Assembly (NCBI GenBank): GCA_016184345.1
Contig: JACPCV010000003.1
Span: 124,001-188,000, forward strand
Length of the DNA stretch: 64,000 bases
Reading direction: 5' to 3'
DNA from: Candidatus Woesearchaeota archaeon
Lineage (GTDB): Archaea; Nanobdellota; Nanobdellia; Woesearchaeales; UBA10216
In this document: piece by piece, positions 30,351 to 38,380 of the stretch
Position numbering within the stretch: position 1 is the stretch's first letter
How the letters are laid out: every line of letters begins with the position of its first letter
Notes under the pieces: generated by a model
What the model was told of the DNA's origin: nothing
What the model saw: only the letters and a program-made list of their open reading frames with translations
Database searches by the model: none
Program-made: the position numbers and the translations under genes

Positions 30351-33300
30351 TTAAATCTCGCATTTACTAAAGCCACAATCAGTGTTGAGGCAGGCGTGGC
30401 AGCCGTTTTCTATTTTTAGCGTCTTCTTCTTGCAGGAGGGGCACAGGCTCAACTTCATGTCAGAGGCGGTTATTTCATCGTGCTTTCCTGTCTCAACAGC
30501 TGAAGCAGCTGGGCCTGCTGGAGTAGCCATTTCAACAGCCTCTGTTGTTTTTGAGAACACATACCTCCCTCCGCTTTTTCCAAGCTGACCGTTCCTCACA
30601 GCGCTGTAAACTGTAGTCAGCCGTCCATTTGGCAGGGCTATGACGTCCTCCCCTCTCATCAGCTTTTGCTCGCCGTCAATCTCTACATCATAAGTTTCTT
30701 CCTTTACCTTCTGCCACTCTGTTTTTTTTGCATCCGTGCTTAGGATGGGGTAGCGTGAGCCTTCCCTGTAAACGGTGATGCCCTTTAGGCCGTGCTTCCA
30801 CGCATCTAGGTAGATGTTGGATATTGTTTCCGGGTCTATGTCTTCCGGCAGGTTCACTGTTGATGAGATGCTGTGGTCAATGTACTTCTGCCAGAGCCCT
30901 TGGACGACCACTCTCCTGCTTGGGTCTATGAAGTGGGCTGTCCTGAAGAAGTGCTCAGGCAGTATGCGCTTCAGCTCTTCAGCATCCTTGCATTTCTGGG
31001 CTTCTTCAGCCAGGTTGTGCTGCTGGATGTAGGCGTCAACAGTTGAGTGGAATATCTTGAAGAACATGTTCGTTCCTCCTGAGGTCAGGCCTTCAGACCT
31101 TCTGGTGTAGTAGAGCGCGAACACTGGCTCTATTCCTCCGCTTACGCCTATGAAGTTCCTGTCGCCGAGCTTGTAGCCGAGCACTATGTTTGATATGGTG
31201 CCTGTTGGCGCTATTGAAAGTATGGCGATGTTCCTGAGCCCTTTCTTCCTTATGAGCTCTTTTGTTTCGCCTGTGAGCATCTCCTGGAAGAACCTTCCTT
31301 TCGTGTAGGCTTCGTACTCGAATATTGGCGATGGGGATTTTTCCTCGGCAAGGTTTGCTGATGCCTGGTATGCTGTGTTTGCAAACAGCTTTGCAGTTTC
31401 CTCAAGTATCTTTACCCCTTCCTCGCTGTCGTAGCCGACTGCGAGCTGGTTTAGCATGTCTGCAATGCCCATGACGCCAAGCCCAAGCCTTCTTGTTTCG
31501 TAAGCTGCCTTTCGCTGCTTTTCCATCGGGTTGAGAAGCTCGTTCCACGTTACAACATTGTCAAGGAACCTTATCGTCAGGGCTGTTGCCTCTCTTATGC
31601 CTTCCCAGTCAGCCTCTGCATTGTCTGTGTATCCGTCTTTGACGAATCTTGACAGGTTTATGGACGCGAGGTTGCACGCACCTCCGTCTTCAAGCGGGAC
31701 TTCTCCGCACGGGTTCGTGCTCGCTATTGGCCTGCCAGCGTAGTTGGACGGTGAGTACTTTGTCATGGTTGACCAGAATATGAGGCCTGGCTCTGCTGTC
31801 CTGTAGTTTCCCTCAATGAAGGCATTCCAGATTGTTCTCGCCTTGACTACTCTCTTTATTTCCCCGGTTTCCCTTGCGTTGTAGTAGAGCATGAAGTCGC
31901 CTGCATACTTTATTGCAAGGTCAAACTCTGAGTTCCTGTCCGGCACAACATAGTCGCCAAACATGTCCCTTTTTGCTGCCTCTGCAAGGCCGCTCTCGCT
32001 TAGGGGCTGCGTGCCGTGCCCTGCTAGGAATTTGTTCAGCTCGTTAATGCCGTCAAAAGATTTAAGCAGCGTGTACTTTTCTATGGGCTTTGATGGTATG
32101 CCGTAGGAGTAGTGCACCGCCCCTCCCTGCATGATGCCCAGCCCTGACACTCCCTTGTCTTTCAGGTAAACTAGGATTTTCTCAGTGCCGTACTTGTTTT
32201 GTTCCTCAACCGCCTGCATGAACTCATCGCTGACTTTCAGGCTGATGTTTGCAAACCTGATTTGGGTGTTTTCCCTTACCTGCCTCTCGATTTCCCTTAG
32301 CTGCTTCTCATCAAACTTGCCTGACCATTTGCACTGCTCAACTATCTGGTTTGTAACCCAGCTCGGGATTTTCTTCACGTTTATGAAGTATGGGCTGTCC
32401 GGGTGCTTTATGTCAATCGTGAGCATGAGGGCTCCCCTCCTGCCTGACTGCCCGATGAGGCCTGTTGTGAGGGAAAACAGCTCCATGAATGAGACGCTTC
32501 CTGTTGAGGTGTCTGCGGCGTTGTGGACTACCGAGCCGCGAGGCCTTAGCACTGAAATGTCAACGCCTATTCCCCCTCCATAAGAGTAGGTCCTTGCACA
32601 TTCGTATGCTGACTGGTAGATTGATTCTATGTTATCTTCTGATATCACTGATACGAAGCAGTTTGACAGTGTTTTCAGCCTGTACAGGTCTCCTCCTCCT
32701 GCTATCACTCTTCCTCCAGGCACAAACTGGCCTTCGTAAAGCGCCCTATAGAACCTTGCTGCCCACTCGCGCTGCTTTTCAGGAGTTGATTCAACTGCCG
32801 CCATGAAGGACGCCAGCCTCGCGTAGGCATCCTCCGGCCTTTTCTCAATGAGCTTATTGTCTAGGTCTTTCAGGTAGTACTTTTTCTGGAAGATGTTCGT
32901 AGCCAGCTCATTCCCATTGAGGTAGTCTCCAGGGTGGACCGGCAATTCTCCGCTCTTTTGCTTTTCCTTTAGGAAGAACAGCAGGTTTTTGTATGCCTCA
33001 AGCCTGTCATAGCCGATGATGGATGCAAGCTTGCTCTTGTGTGCGAACATGTCAAGCAGCGCTGTCTTTTCGCCATCTGTGCCCTTTGCTGCCTCTGCCG
33101 CTGCCTGCCTGAGCTCAGCCCTCTTTGCCCTGTAGAGTATGTAGGCCTTGGCTGTTCTTGCATGGCCTTCTTCAATCAGTACCTTCTCAACAGCATCCTG
33201 GACCTCCTCAACTGTGGGCACGTTGTCGCTTTTAGCTGCGTATTTGACAACCAGCGCTGTCAGCCTTTCTGCCTCTTTCCTGTCGCTTCCTCCAACTGCC

Positions 33301-33431
33301 CTTGCTGCCTTCATGATTGCAGAGGTTATCTTTTCAGGGTCAAAGTCAACAACCCTGCCGTCCCTCTTCACAATCTTGCCCATCTTTGCCACCGTTACAC
33401 TCTTTGAAGAATCCGCAGCTTTCGGCACCAT
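30351..33431 (-). CDS. nrdJ: Adenosylcobalamin-dependent (class II) ribonucleotide reductase
   Basis: 1026-residue enzyme making deoxyribonucleotides in the cytoplasm. An ATP-cone for allosteric control lies at the N-terminus (KRDGRVVDFDPEKITSAIMK). The barrel carries NPCGEVPLEDGGACNLASIN, the active-site Cys-Glu region of the class, and SNCFVSVI with a redox cysteine. The C-terminus is a zinc ribbon ending CGFSKCEI. The ATG at 33431 has GAGGT about 8 bases upstream and a 60-nt leader from the TATA box at 33514-33522. Candidate NrdR boxes overlap the transcription start. The operon continues with a zinc ribbon, the cobalamin adenosyltransferase and nrdR. Confidence 0.96.
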   Translation of the reverse strand: MVPKAADSSKSVTVAKMGKIVKRDGRVVDFDPEKITSAIMKAARAVGGSDRKEAERLTALVVKYAAKSDNVPTVEEVQDAVEKVLIEEGHARTAKAYILYRAKRAELRQAAAEAAKGTDGEKTALLDMFAHKSKLASIIGYDRLEAYKNLLFFLKEKQKSGELPVHPGDYLNGNELATNIFQKKYYLKDLDNKLIEKRPEDAYARLASFMAAVESTPEKQREWAARFYRALYEGQFVPGGRVIAGGGDLYRLKTLSNCFVSVISEDNIESIYQSAYECARTYSYGGGIGVDISVLRPRGSVVHNAADTSTGSVSFMELFSLTTGLIGQSGRRGALMLTIDIKHPDSPYFINVKKIPSWVTNQIVEQCKWSGKFDEKQLREIERQVRENTQIRFANISLKVSDEFMQAVEEQNKYGTEKILVYLKDKGVSGLGIMQGGAVHYSYGIPSKPIEKYTLLKSFDGINELNKFLAGHGTQPLSESGLAEAAKRDMFGDYVVPDRNSEFDLAIKYAGDFMLYYNARETGEIKRVVKARTIWNAFIEGNYRTAEPGLIFWSTMTKYSPSNYAGRPIASTNPCGEVPLEDGGACNLASINLSRFVKDGYTDNAEADWEGIREATALTIRFLDNVVTWNELLNPMEKQRKAAYETRRLGLGVMGIADMLNQLAVGYDSEEGVKILEETAKLFANTAYQASANLAEEKSPSPIFEYEAYTKGRFFQEMLTGETKELIRKKGLRNIAILSIAPTGTISNIVLGYKLGDRNFIGVSGGIEPVFALYYTRRSEGLTSGGTNMFFKIFHSTVDAYIQQHNLAEEAQKCKDAEELKRILPEHFFRTAHFIDPSRRVVVQGLWQKYIDHSISSTVNLPEDIDPETISNIYLDAWKHGLKGITVYREGSRYPILSTDAKKTEWQKVKEETYDVEIDGEQKLMRGEDVIALPNGRLTTVYSAVRNGQLGKSGGRYVFSKTTEAVEMATPAGPAASAVETGKHDEITASDMKLSLCPSCKKKTLKIENGCHACLNTDCGFSKCEI

Positions 33432-33451
33432 GTTTCATTACCTCGCAATAA

Positions 33452-33500
33452 ATACAACCTGTTGTGTTTCTCTCCCGTCTAGAACCCCAATATGTTGTGG
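33452..33500 (-). promoter_or_regulatory. Pair of candidate NrdR boxes at the nrdJ promoter
   Basis: Two 16-mers, 33452-33467 (ATACAACCTGTTGTGT) and 33485-33500 (CCCCAATATGTTGTGG), each match about 12 of 16 positions of the bacterial NrdR box consensus ACACWATATATWGTGT. They are 33 bp apart, close to three helical turns, as usual for NrdR box pairs. The distal one covers the expected transcription start, the proximal one lies in the leader, so binding would repress. Confidence 0.5.
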
Positions 33501-33513
33501 TTTCTGGATTCAC

Positions 33514-33523
33514 AGGTATATAA
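33514..33523 (-). promoter_or_regulatory. TATA box of the nrdJ operon
   Basis: CTTTATATAC on the minus strand, about 83 bases before the nrdJ ATG. Transcription would start near 33490, inside the distal candidate NrdR box. Confidence 0.55.
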
Positions 33524-33639
33524 AGGTTTTTGTGCCAAAAACTATATTAGCCATAACTCATAATAGAATTTCTAGCTGCGGTTGATATAAATTGAACTTG
33601 CTATAAAGTTTATATAAACACGTTCATTTTCCCTGGCAA

Positions 33640-34200
33640 ATGGATATTCGCATTGAATGGAGTTCTCAGATGCCCCAACATGGGCAAATTGTAACTGAGG
33701 AATATTCCACTGCCGATGGTCGCTTTTTTTCAGCATATTGGACGCCAGACCCTCTTGTTACTCCCGAACAAAGGGTAGCGTCTGTTAAAGGTCTCTATGC
33801 TGCTTTAAAGGACAAGTTGCCTCAGCAAACAGAGGCGTATTATATTTTTTGGGCTGACCCGGAAGAGCATAATCATAAGTTTGACAAGTGGGTTAACCAT
33901 TCACACCATATTGAGGTAGGGCCTGTGCCTCTTGAGGAAATTCTTGAAAGGCACCTAACTCCTTCTTCTGTCACTACAATGTTCAGGACATACGCTGATG
34001 TCTGTGTTTGGATGACCGCGGTTCACAGCCAGGTTACGAACACCCCGCCATTGGCAGGCATTATATCACGCCTTTCCCTTCCTGCTGAAGCAGTTAAAGG
34101 GTTTTATCATGCCACTTCAGGCAATGACCCCGCTGCGCCTATAGGGGGCTTCGATAACCTTGTGAACATCATGCGGCAGTATCCTGAAAGGGCGGGCTAA
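33640..34200 (+). CDS. Hypothetical protein
   Basis: 186 residues, soluble, no family recognised. It is rich in Trp and His in the first half (YIFWADPEEHNHKFDKWVNH) and helical in the second. TTTATATAAA at 33609-33618 is about 26 bases before the ATG, so it is probably a leaderless gene with its own strong promoter. Confidence 0.55.
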   Translation: MDIRIEWSSQMPQHGQIVTEEYSTADGRFFSAYWTPDPLVTPEQRVASVKGLYAALKDKLPQQTEAYYIFWADPEEHNHKFDKWVNHSHHIEVGPVPLEEILERHLTPSSVTTMFRTYADVCVWMTAVHSQVTNTPPLAGIISRLSLPAEAVKGFYHATSGNDPAAPIGGFDNLVNIMRQYPERAG

Positions 34201-34235
34201 AACTTTAAAAACATTCAGCTGCATTTACTGTAATT

Positions 34236-34637
34236 ATGCCTGGCGCAATCCCCCACATCGCAGTTGGCCTTCTATCAGCTGCCCTTGTCCACCGGAAGCA
34301 CATGCGGCTTGAGTTCAGCATTGCCGTGTTCCTTGGCAACCTTCTTCCTGATGCGATAAGGCAGGGCATCTCCGCAATAACCCAGGGCACACTGGACGTT
34401 TTGCACGTTAAGCAGGACAGGCTGTTCAACTTTCTCTCAGCAACTACCAACAGCCCTGCAAACTGGTTCACCCTTGGCTTCTTCCTCCTGTTACTAATAA
34501 CTTTCTTTTACCATTACCACGTCATCAAGAAAAAGAAGTTGTGGGAGTATGAGGAGCTTTACATCTTCCTGCTGCTGGGAATCATTACCCACTTAATCAT
34601 GGACGCATTGATCATTGAGAAAGGGCCGTGGTTCTGA
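34236..34637 (+). CDS. Predicted membrane-bound metal-dependent hydrolase-like protein
   Basis: 133 residues with about three membrane segments. The N-terminal PHIAVGLLSAALVHRKHMRLEF, the LLPD motif and the C-terminal ITHLIMDAL give the His/Asp pattern seen in YdjM/DUF457-like membrane hydrolases. These are poorly characterised; a phospholipase-like role has been suggested for relatives. CTTTAAAAA (34203-34211) lies about 28 bases upstream. Its length is shorter than most relatives. Confidence 0.5.
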   Translation: MPGAIPHIAVGLLSAALVHRKHMRLEFSIAVFLGNLLPDAIRQGISAITQGTLDVLHVKQDRLFNFLSATTNSPANWFTLGFFLLLLITFFYHYHVIKKKKLWEYEELYIFLLLGIITHLIMDALIIEKGPWF

Positions 34638-34795
34638 ACTCTGATTATTTTTTTGAAATTTTCCATACGAGCTCAAAATATTAATGAATTACCCAACCGC
34701 AGCAGAGCTGCGGGGTATCAGAAACAGACAAAAGAACCAAAGAATCACAACGCCCCAGAGGGACGGGGAATTAACCCAAACGGGATTAAAATAAG
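34638..34795. other. Structured intergenic stretch without a recognised gene
   Basis: Three inverted repeats in a row: CCGCAGC-AGA-GCTGCGG, CCCC-AGAGGGA-CGGGG and ACCC-AAAC-GGGT-like (ACCCAAACGGG). An ATG at 34684 opens a 36-codon frame (MNYPTAAELRGIRNRQKNQR...) covering them, without a clear promoter or ribosome site. It could be a small RNA, a terminator region or a remnant of a mobile element. No family is recognised. Confidence 0.35.
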
Positions 34796-35620
34796 TTAGC
34801 CCTCATAAATCCCCTTCAGCATCAGCGCATCGCCCTCAATGTTCGGGCTCTCAGAGATAACAATCCCTGCTATATTGAATTCCTTCCAGCTTGCAACCAT
34901 TTCTTTATATTGCAAGTCAGAATCTTTCAGTGTAAGGTGGTTCAGCTCTCCCTTGTCGCTGTAATTAACTCCGGCAATCTGTATGTGCATTTCTTTCAGC
35001 GCTTCTTTCCCGAGCGCTTTCTCAACAGCAGCCAGTATATCACAGAATTCGCCATGGCTGTTGTTGTTGCTTTCCCGTGCGTGCATGTGTGCGTAGTCAA
35101 TGCACGGCATTACCTGCTCGATTTCCTGGCACAGCCGCAGTATCTCATGCAAATCGCCAAACTGGCTTCTCTTGCCTGTCGTTTCAGGCCTTACAGTTAT
35201 CTTGCAGCCGCTGTTTTTTAGCTTGGCAACAACAGCCTTTAGTTCCTTTTTCACTGTTTCGTAAGCTTTTTCCTTGCTTTTGCCAAGATAGTATCCTGGG
35301 TGGAACGCTACGCTCACCCCTCCGCACATTTCAGCAACTTGTGCAGCCTTCACCAGTCTTTTTTTGCTCGCCTCCAGCTTCGCATCCTCAACTGCATTCA
35401 AATTGATGTAATAAGGCGCATGGCACGTCAGCACAACGTTTTCTTCCCCAGCAACTGCTTTTATTTTCGGTGCATTCTCCCTGCTTATATTCACTGACTG
35501 AACGAATTCAAGCTCCATTGCGTCCAAGCCCAGCTCTTTAACTGCCTTTATTCCTGAAGCAGTGTCAGTTCCCTTGGCTGCTATCGGGATGCCCGCTGTG
35601 CCGAAGAGGAGTTTTGTCAT
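34796..35620 (-). CDS. nfo: Endonuclease IV-like TIM-barrel protein
   Basis: 274 residues of the AP endonuclease family 2/xylose isomerase-like barrel. Metal-binding stretches: TCHAPYYINL, VAFHPGYYLG, VRPETTGKRSQFGD and CIDYAHMHAR, in the order and spacing of deoxyribonuclease IV, which cuts DNA 5' of abasic sites. Together with endonuclease III (25218-25862) it would give a base excision repair route. It precedes no gene closely; the suf operon ends 6 bases upstream of its ... ferredoxin neighbour on the same strand, so it may be the distal gene of that transcript. Confidence 0.83.
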   Translation of the reverse strand: MTKLLFGTAGIPIAAKGTDTASGIKAVKELGLDAMELEFVQSVNISRENAPKIKAVAGEENVVLTCHAPYYINLNAVEDAKLEASKKRLVKAAQVAEMCGGVSVAFHPGYYLGKSKEKAYETVKKELKAVVAKLKNSGCKITVRPETTGKRSQFGDLHEILRLCQEIEQVMPCIDYAHMHARESNNNSHGEFCDILAAVEKALGKEALKEMHIQIAGVNYSDKGELNHLTLKDSDLQYKEMVASWKEFNIAGIVISESPNIEGDALMLKGIYEG

Positions 35621-35626
35621 TAGAAC

Positions 35627-35881
35627 TTATATCAGCTTTTCCCCGTTCTCTTTCTTCTTCAGGTGTATGACGTTTACCGGGCAGGCTTCTGCAGCTTCCT
35701 TGTTCATTTTAAGGTTTTCCTCGCTTATTTCAAGCTCCTGCCAGCCGTCCTCCCTTTGCTTGCCGCCTTTTATGTCTGACCTGCCGTCTTCGTTCATTTC
35801 CCAGTGCTTCGGGTTGACTGCCGCGCACGCCGCACAGCCAATGCAGTTTGGCCTGTCGTGCTCAAGGATGAATTCTGTCAT
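35627..35881 (-). CDS. Single-cluster ferredoxin in the suf operon
   Basis: 84 residues with CIGCAAC (residues 13-19) and a distal CPVNVI, four Cys for one [4Fe-4S] cluster. It has an insertion of basic/acidic residues (DIKGGKQREDGWQELEISEEN) between the motifs. The gene overlaps sufC by 4 bases, so it belongs to the operon and may donate electrons for cluster assembly or be the first client. Confidence 0.88.
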   Translation of the reverse strand: MTEFILEHDRPNCIGCAACAAVNPKHWEMNEDGRSDIKGGKQREDGWQELEISEENLKMNKEAAEACPVNVIHLKKKENGEKLI

Positions 35882-36723
35882 TGCGCCTTCACCTTTATTG
35901 ATTCGTAGCCCTTGTTTTCTATCTGCTGCACCAGTTCTGCCCCGCCGCTTTTGGCAATCTTCCCAGCCATCATTATATATACCCTGTTGGGCTTTACATA
36001 ATCAAGTATTCTTTGGTAATGCGTTATCAGGAGGACTCCGGTTTCAGGGTTTAGCAGCCTGTTGATTCCTTCTGCAACGACCTTCAGCGAGTCAACGTCG
36101 AGCCCGGAGTCTGTCTCATCCAAAACAGCCATTTCCGGTTTGAGCATTGCCATCTGGAGTATTTCGGCCCGCTTTTTTTCCCCTCCTGAGAACCCTTCGT
36201 TGAGGTAGCGGTGCATGAATGACTCGTCAATTTTAAGCATTTTCATTTTTTCCCTGAGCTGTTTGATGAACTCGCCCACAGGCATGGGATTCCCAAGTCG
36301 CAAATCGGGTTGCGCCCGATTGCGCATTCCGCCGTTCGCGGAATTGCGCTGCTGCGACTGGGCCCCGTCGACTCCTGTCGACGTGGGTTTCTTGTCCCTT
36401 CTTGAGTTTATCGCTGTCCTGAGGAAGTTTGCCATGCTTACCCCTGGAACTTCGCTTGGGTACTGGAATGAGAGGAACAGCCCTTTTTTAGCTCGTTCGT
36501 TTGGCGGCAGCTTTGTTATATCCTCGCCCTTGAAGGTTATCTTCCCGGCTGTTACTTTGTAGTTTGGGTGCCCCATCAGCGCATAGCCCAGCGAGCTTTT
36601 GCCTGCCCCGTTTGGCCCCATGAGCGCCGCAACTTCTCCCTTGCTGGCTTCAAGGTTCACTCCTTTGAGTATTTCCTTGCCTTCAATTTCCACATGCAAA
36701 TTTTTTATTTCGAGGTCGCTCAT
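35878..36723 (-). CDS. sufC: SufC ATPase with an inserted palindromic-element peptide
   Basis: ABC-type ATPase of the SufBCD scaffold, 281 aa against about 245-250 usual. Walker A GPNGAGKSS, Q-loop SFQYP, signature FSGGEKKRAEILQ and Walker B MAVLDETDSGLD are intact. Residues 113-144 are extra: PTSTGVDGAQSQQRNSANGG and onward, the translation of a 96-bp palindromic element (36292-36387). The insert falls in the helical subdomain between NFLRTAINSRR and GEFIKQLREKM, a surface region of variable length. ATGA overlaps link it with both neighbours. Confidence 0.94.
   Translation of the reverse strand: MSDLEIKNLHVEIEGKEILKGVNLEASKGEVAALMGPNGAGKSSLGYALMGHPNYKVTAGKITFKGEDITKLPPNERAKKGLFLSFQYPSEVPGVSMANFLRTAINSRRDKKPTSTGVDGAQSQQRNSANGGMRNRAQPDLRLGNPMPVGEFIKQLREKMKMLKIDESFMHRYLNEGFSGGEKKRAEILQMAMLKPEMAVLDETDSGLDVDSLKVVAEGINRLLNPETGVLLITHYQRILDYVKPNRVYIMMAGKIAKSGGAELVQQIENKGYESIKVKAQ
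36292..36387 (-). repeat. Family A palindromic element, copy 2 (96 bp, in sufC)
   Basis: Outer arms CCCAAGTC (36292-36299) and GACGTGGG (36380-36387). Inside: hairpin ATCGGG-TTGCG-CCCGAT, near-palindrome ATTCCGCCGTTCGCGGAAT, the palindrome GACTGGGCCCCGTC with one mismatch pair, and hairpin GTCGAC-TCCT-GTCGAC. Exactly 96 bp like the rpl13 copy, same strand relative to the gene and same codon phase. Right-hand half closely matches the 51-bp element at 46042-46092. Confidence 0.88.
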
Positions 36724-37130
36724 TTTGCTTTTCCAGCTTCATATTGCACTATTCCTTTTTGCATCGCCCTCAATGCGAGCAATGCACATTTTACCCTTAC
36801 AGGGCCCGGGTTTATCCTTATTATTTTAAGCATATCGTCTTTTGTCATTGCAACAGCGCCCTTTATCGTTTTTCCCTTCACTTCTTCGGTTAGCATTGAG
36901 GCGGCTGCCTGGCTTATGGCACACCCTTTGCCTGTGAACATGGCCTCTGTTACAGTTCCGTTTTCAATCTTGAGCTGCATTGTTATTTCATCTCCGCATA
37001 CAGGGTTGTAATCGTGGTAGCTGGCATCCGCGTTTGCCATCTCTCCAAAATTCCTTGGGTTTTGGTAGTGGTCCATTATCTCTTCCCGGTATAGCTCCTC
37101 AATTGCGTCTGCAGCCGTTTCCTTGTTCAT
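36720..37130 (-). CDS. sufU: SufU/IscU-type iron-sulfur scaffold protein
   Basis: 136 residues. The three Cys motifs are NPVCGDEITM, GKGCAISQAAASML and VRVKCALLAL, with the SufU-like Asp-Tyr before the first. It accepts sulfur from SufS and passes it on, or holds a nascent cluster. It overlaps sufS and sufC by 4 bases each. Confidence 0.93.
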   Translation of the reverse strand: MNKETAADAIEELYREEIMDHYQNPRNFGEMANADASYHDYNPVCGDEITMQLKIENGTVTEAMFTGKGCAISQAAASMLTEEVKGKTIKGAVAMTKDDMLKIIRINPGPVRVKCALLALRAMQKGIVQYEAGKAK

Positions 37131-38380
37131 TTTCGTGATTCGGGAATTGGTGTAGGCTTTTTTAGCTTTGCGGCTATCTCTTCCAGCGTCTCTGTGAATT
37201 TCTCTGCCTCTTCTGCTGTGTTGTACAGGTAGAAGCTTGCCCTTGTTGAGCCTGCTATGCCCAGAAGCCTTGCCAGCGGCATGGCGCAGTGGTGCCCTCC
37301 GCGAACAGCTATCCCTGCAGCATCAAGGAATGCCGAAACATCATGCGGGTGTGCTCCGTTAAGGTTGAACGCAACCAGGCCGCCCCTCTTCGCAGCATCC
37401 TTTGGCCCGTATACCGCAACATCTTTTATTCCCTGCAGCCTTTTCAGCGCAATTCTTGTAAGCATTCTCTCGTGCCCGTGGATGTTTTCCATTCCAATCT
37501 TCTGCAAATAATCAACAGCTGCAGCCAGCCCTACTGCTCCTGCCACGTTTGGGGTTCCTGCTTCAAGCTTCCAGGGCAGCTCGTTCCATTTGGCATCCTC
37601 AAAGCTCACTTCGCTTATCATGTCCCCGCCATAAAGCATCGGCTCTGTCTTTTCAAGCATTTCCTTCCTTCCGTAAAGCACTCCTGTTCCTGTCGGGCCC
37701 AGCATCTTATGCCCTGAGAAGGCCATGAAGTCGCAGCCGAGCTCTTTCACGTTTACCGGCATGTGCGGTACTGACTGCGCAGCGTCCAATACACTTATCG
37801 CGCCCGCTTCTTTCGCTGCGGCAACGATTTCCTTTGCCTGGTTTATTGTCCCAAGAACGTTTGAAACGTGCGTGAACGCAACAACCTTTGTGTTCTTGCT
37901 TATGATGGAATGCAGTTGCTGCATGTCTAATTCTCCGTTGTTGTTAATCTCAGCATACCTCAGCTTTGCCCCTGCCTTTTTTGCTGCCTGCTGCCACGGA
38001 ACTATGTTGCTGTGGTGCTCCATCTGTGTCAGCACTATCTCATCTCCTTTCTTCAGATGCCTTGCCAGAGAATTTGCAGCTATGTTGATTGACTCTGTTG
38101 TGTTTTTGGTGAACACTATCTCTTCAATTCCTTCTGCATTGATGAACTCTGCAACTTTTTCGTGCGCGTCATCGTAAGCCTGTGTGGCTTCCTGGCTGAG
38201 CTTGTGGACTGCCCTGTGCACGTTTGAGTTGTAGCTTTCGTAGTAGCTGTCCATTGCCTGTATTACCTGCCTTGGCTTTTGCGTTGTTGCAGCGTTGTCA
38301 AGGTAAACAAGCGGTTTCCCGTAGACCTTCTTTTTTAGTATCGGGAAATCCTCTCGTATTTTCTTTGTGTTGAGCCTCAT
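37127..38380 (-). CDS. sufS: Cysteine desulfurase SufS
   Basis: 417-residue class II PLP-dependent desulfurase providing sulfur from cysteine. The PLP Lys is in AFSGHKMLGPTGTGVLYG, PLP contacts include TQMEHHSNIVPW and VLDAAQSVPHM, and the catalytic Cys is in RGGHHCAMPL. The operon partner is SufU rather than SufE. It overlaps sufD and sufU by 4 bases. Confidence 0.95.
   Translation of the reverse strand: MRLNTKKIREDFPILKKKVYGKPLVYLDNAATTQKPRQVIQAMDSYYESYNSNVHRAVHKLSQEATQAYDDAHEKVAEFINAEGIEEIVFTKNTTESINIAANSLARHLKKGDEIVLTQMEHHSNIVPWQQAAKKAGAKLRYAEINNNGELDMQQLHSIISKNTKVVAFTHVSNVLGTINQAKEIVAAAKEAGAISVLDAAQSVPHMPVNVKELGCDFMAFSGHKMLGPTGTGVLYGRKEMLEKTEPMLYGGDMISEVSFEDAKWNELPWKLEAGTPNVAGAVGLAAAVDYLQKIGMENIHGHERMLTRIALKRLQGIKDVAVYGPKDAAKRGGLVAFNLNGAHPHDVSAFLDAAGIAVRGGHHCAMPLARLLGIAGSTRASFYLYNTAEEAEKFTETLEEIAAKLKKPTPIPESRK

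Noticed and set aside
33538..33560. A third NrdR-like box (ACTATATTAG)
   Set aside because: One base too short for the consensus spacing and upstream of the TATA box.
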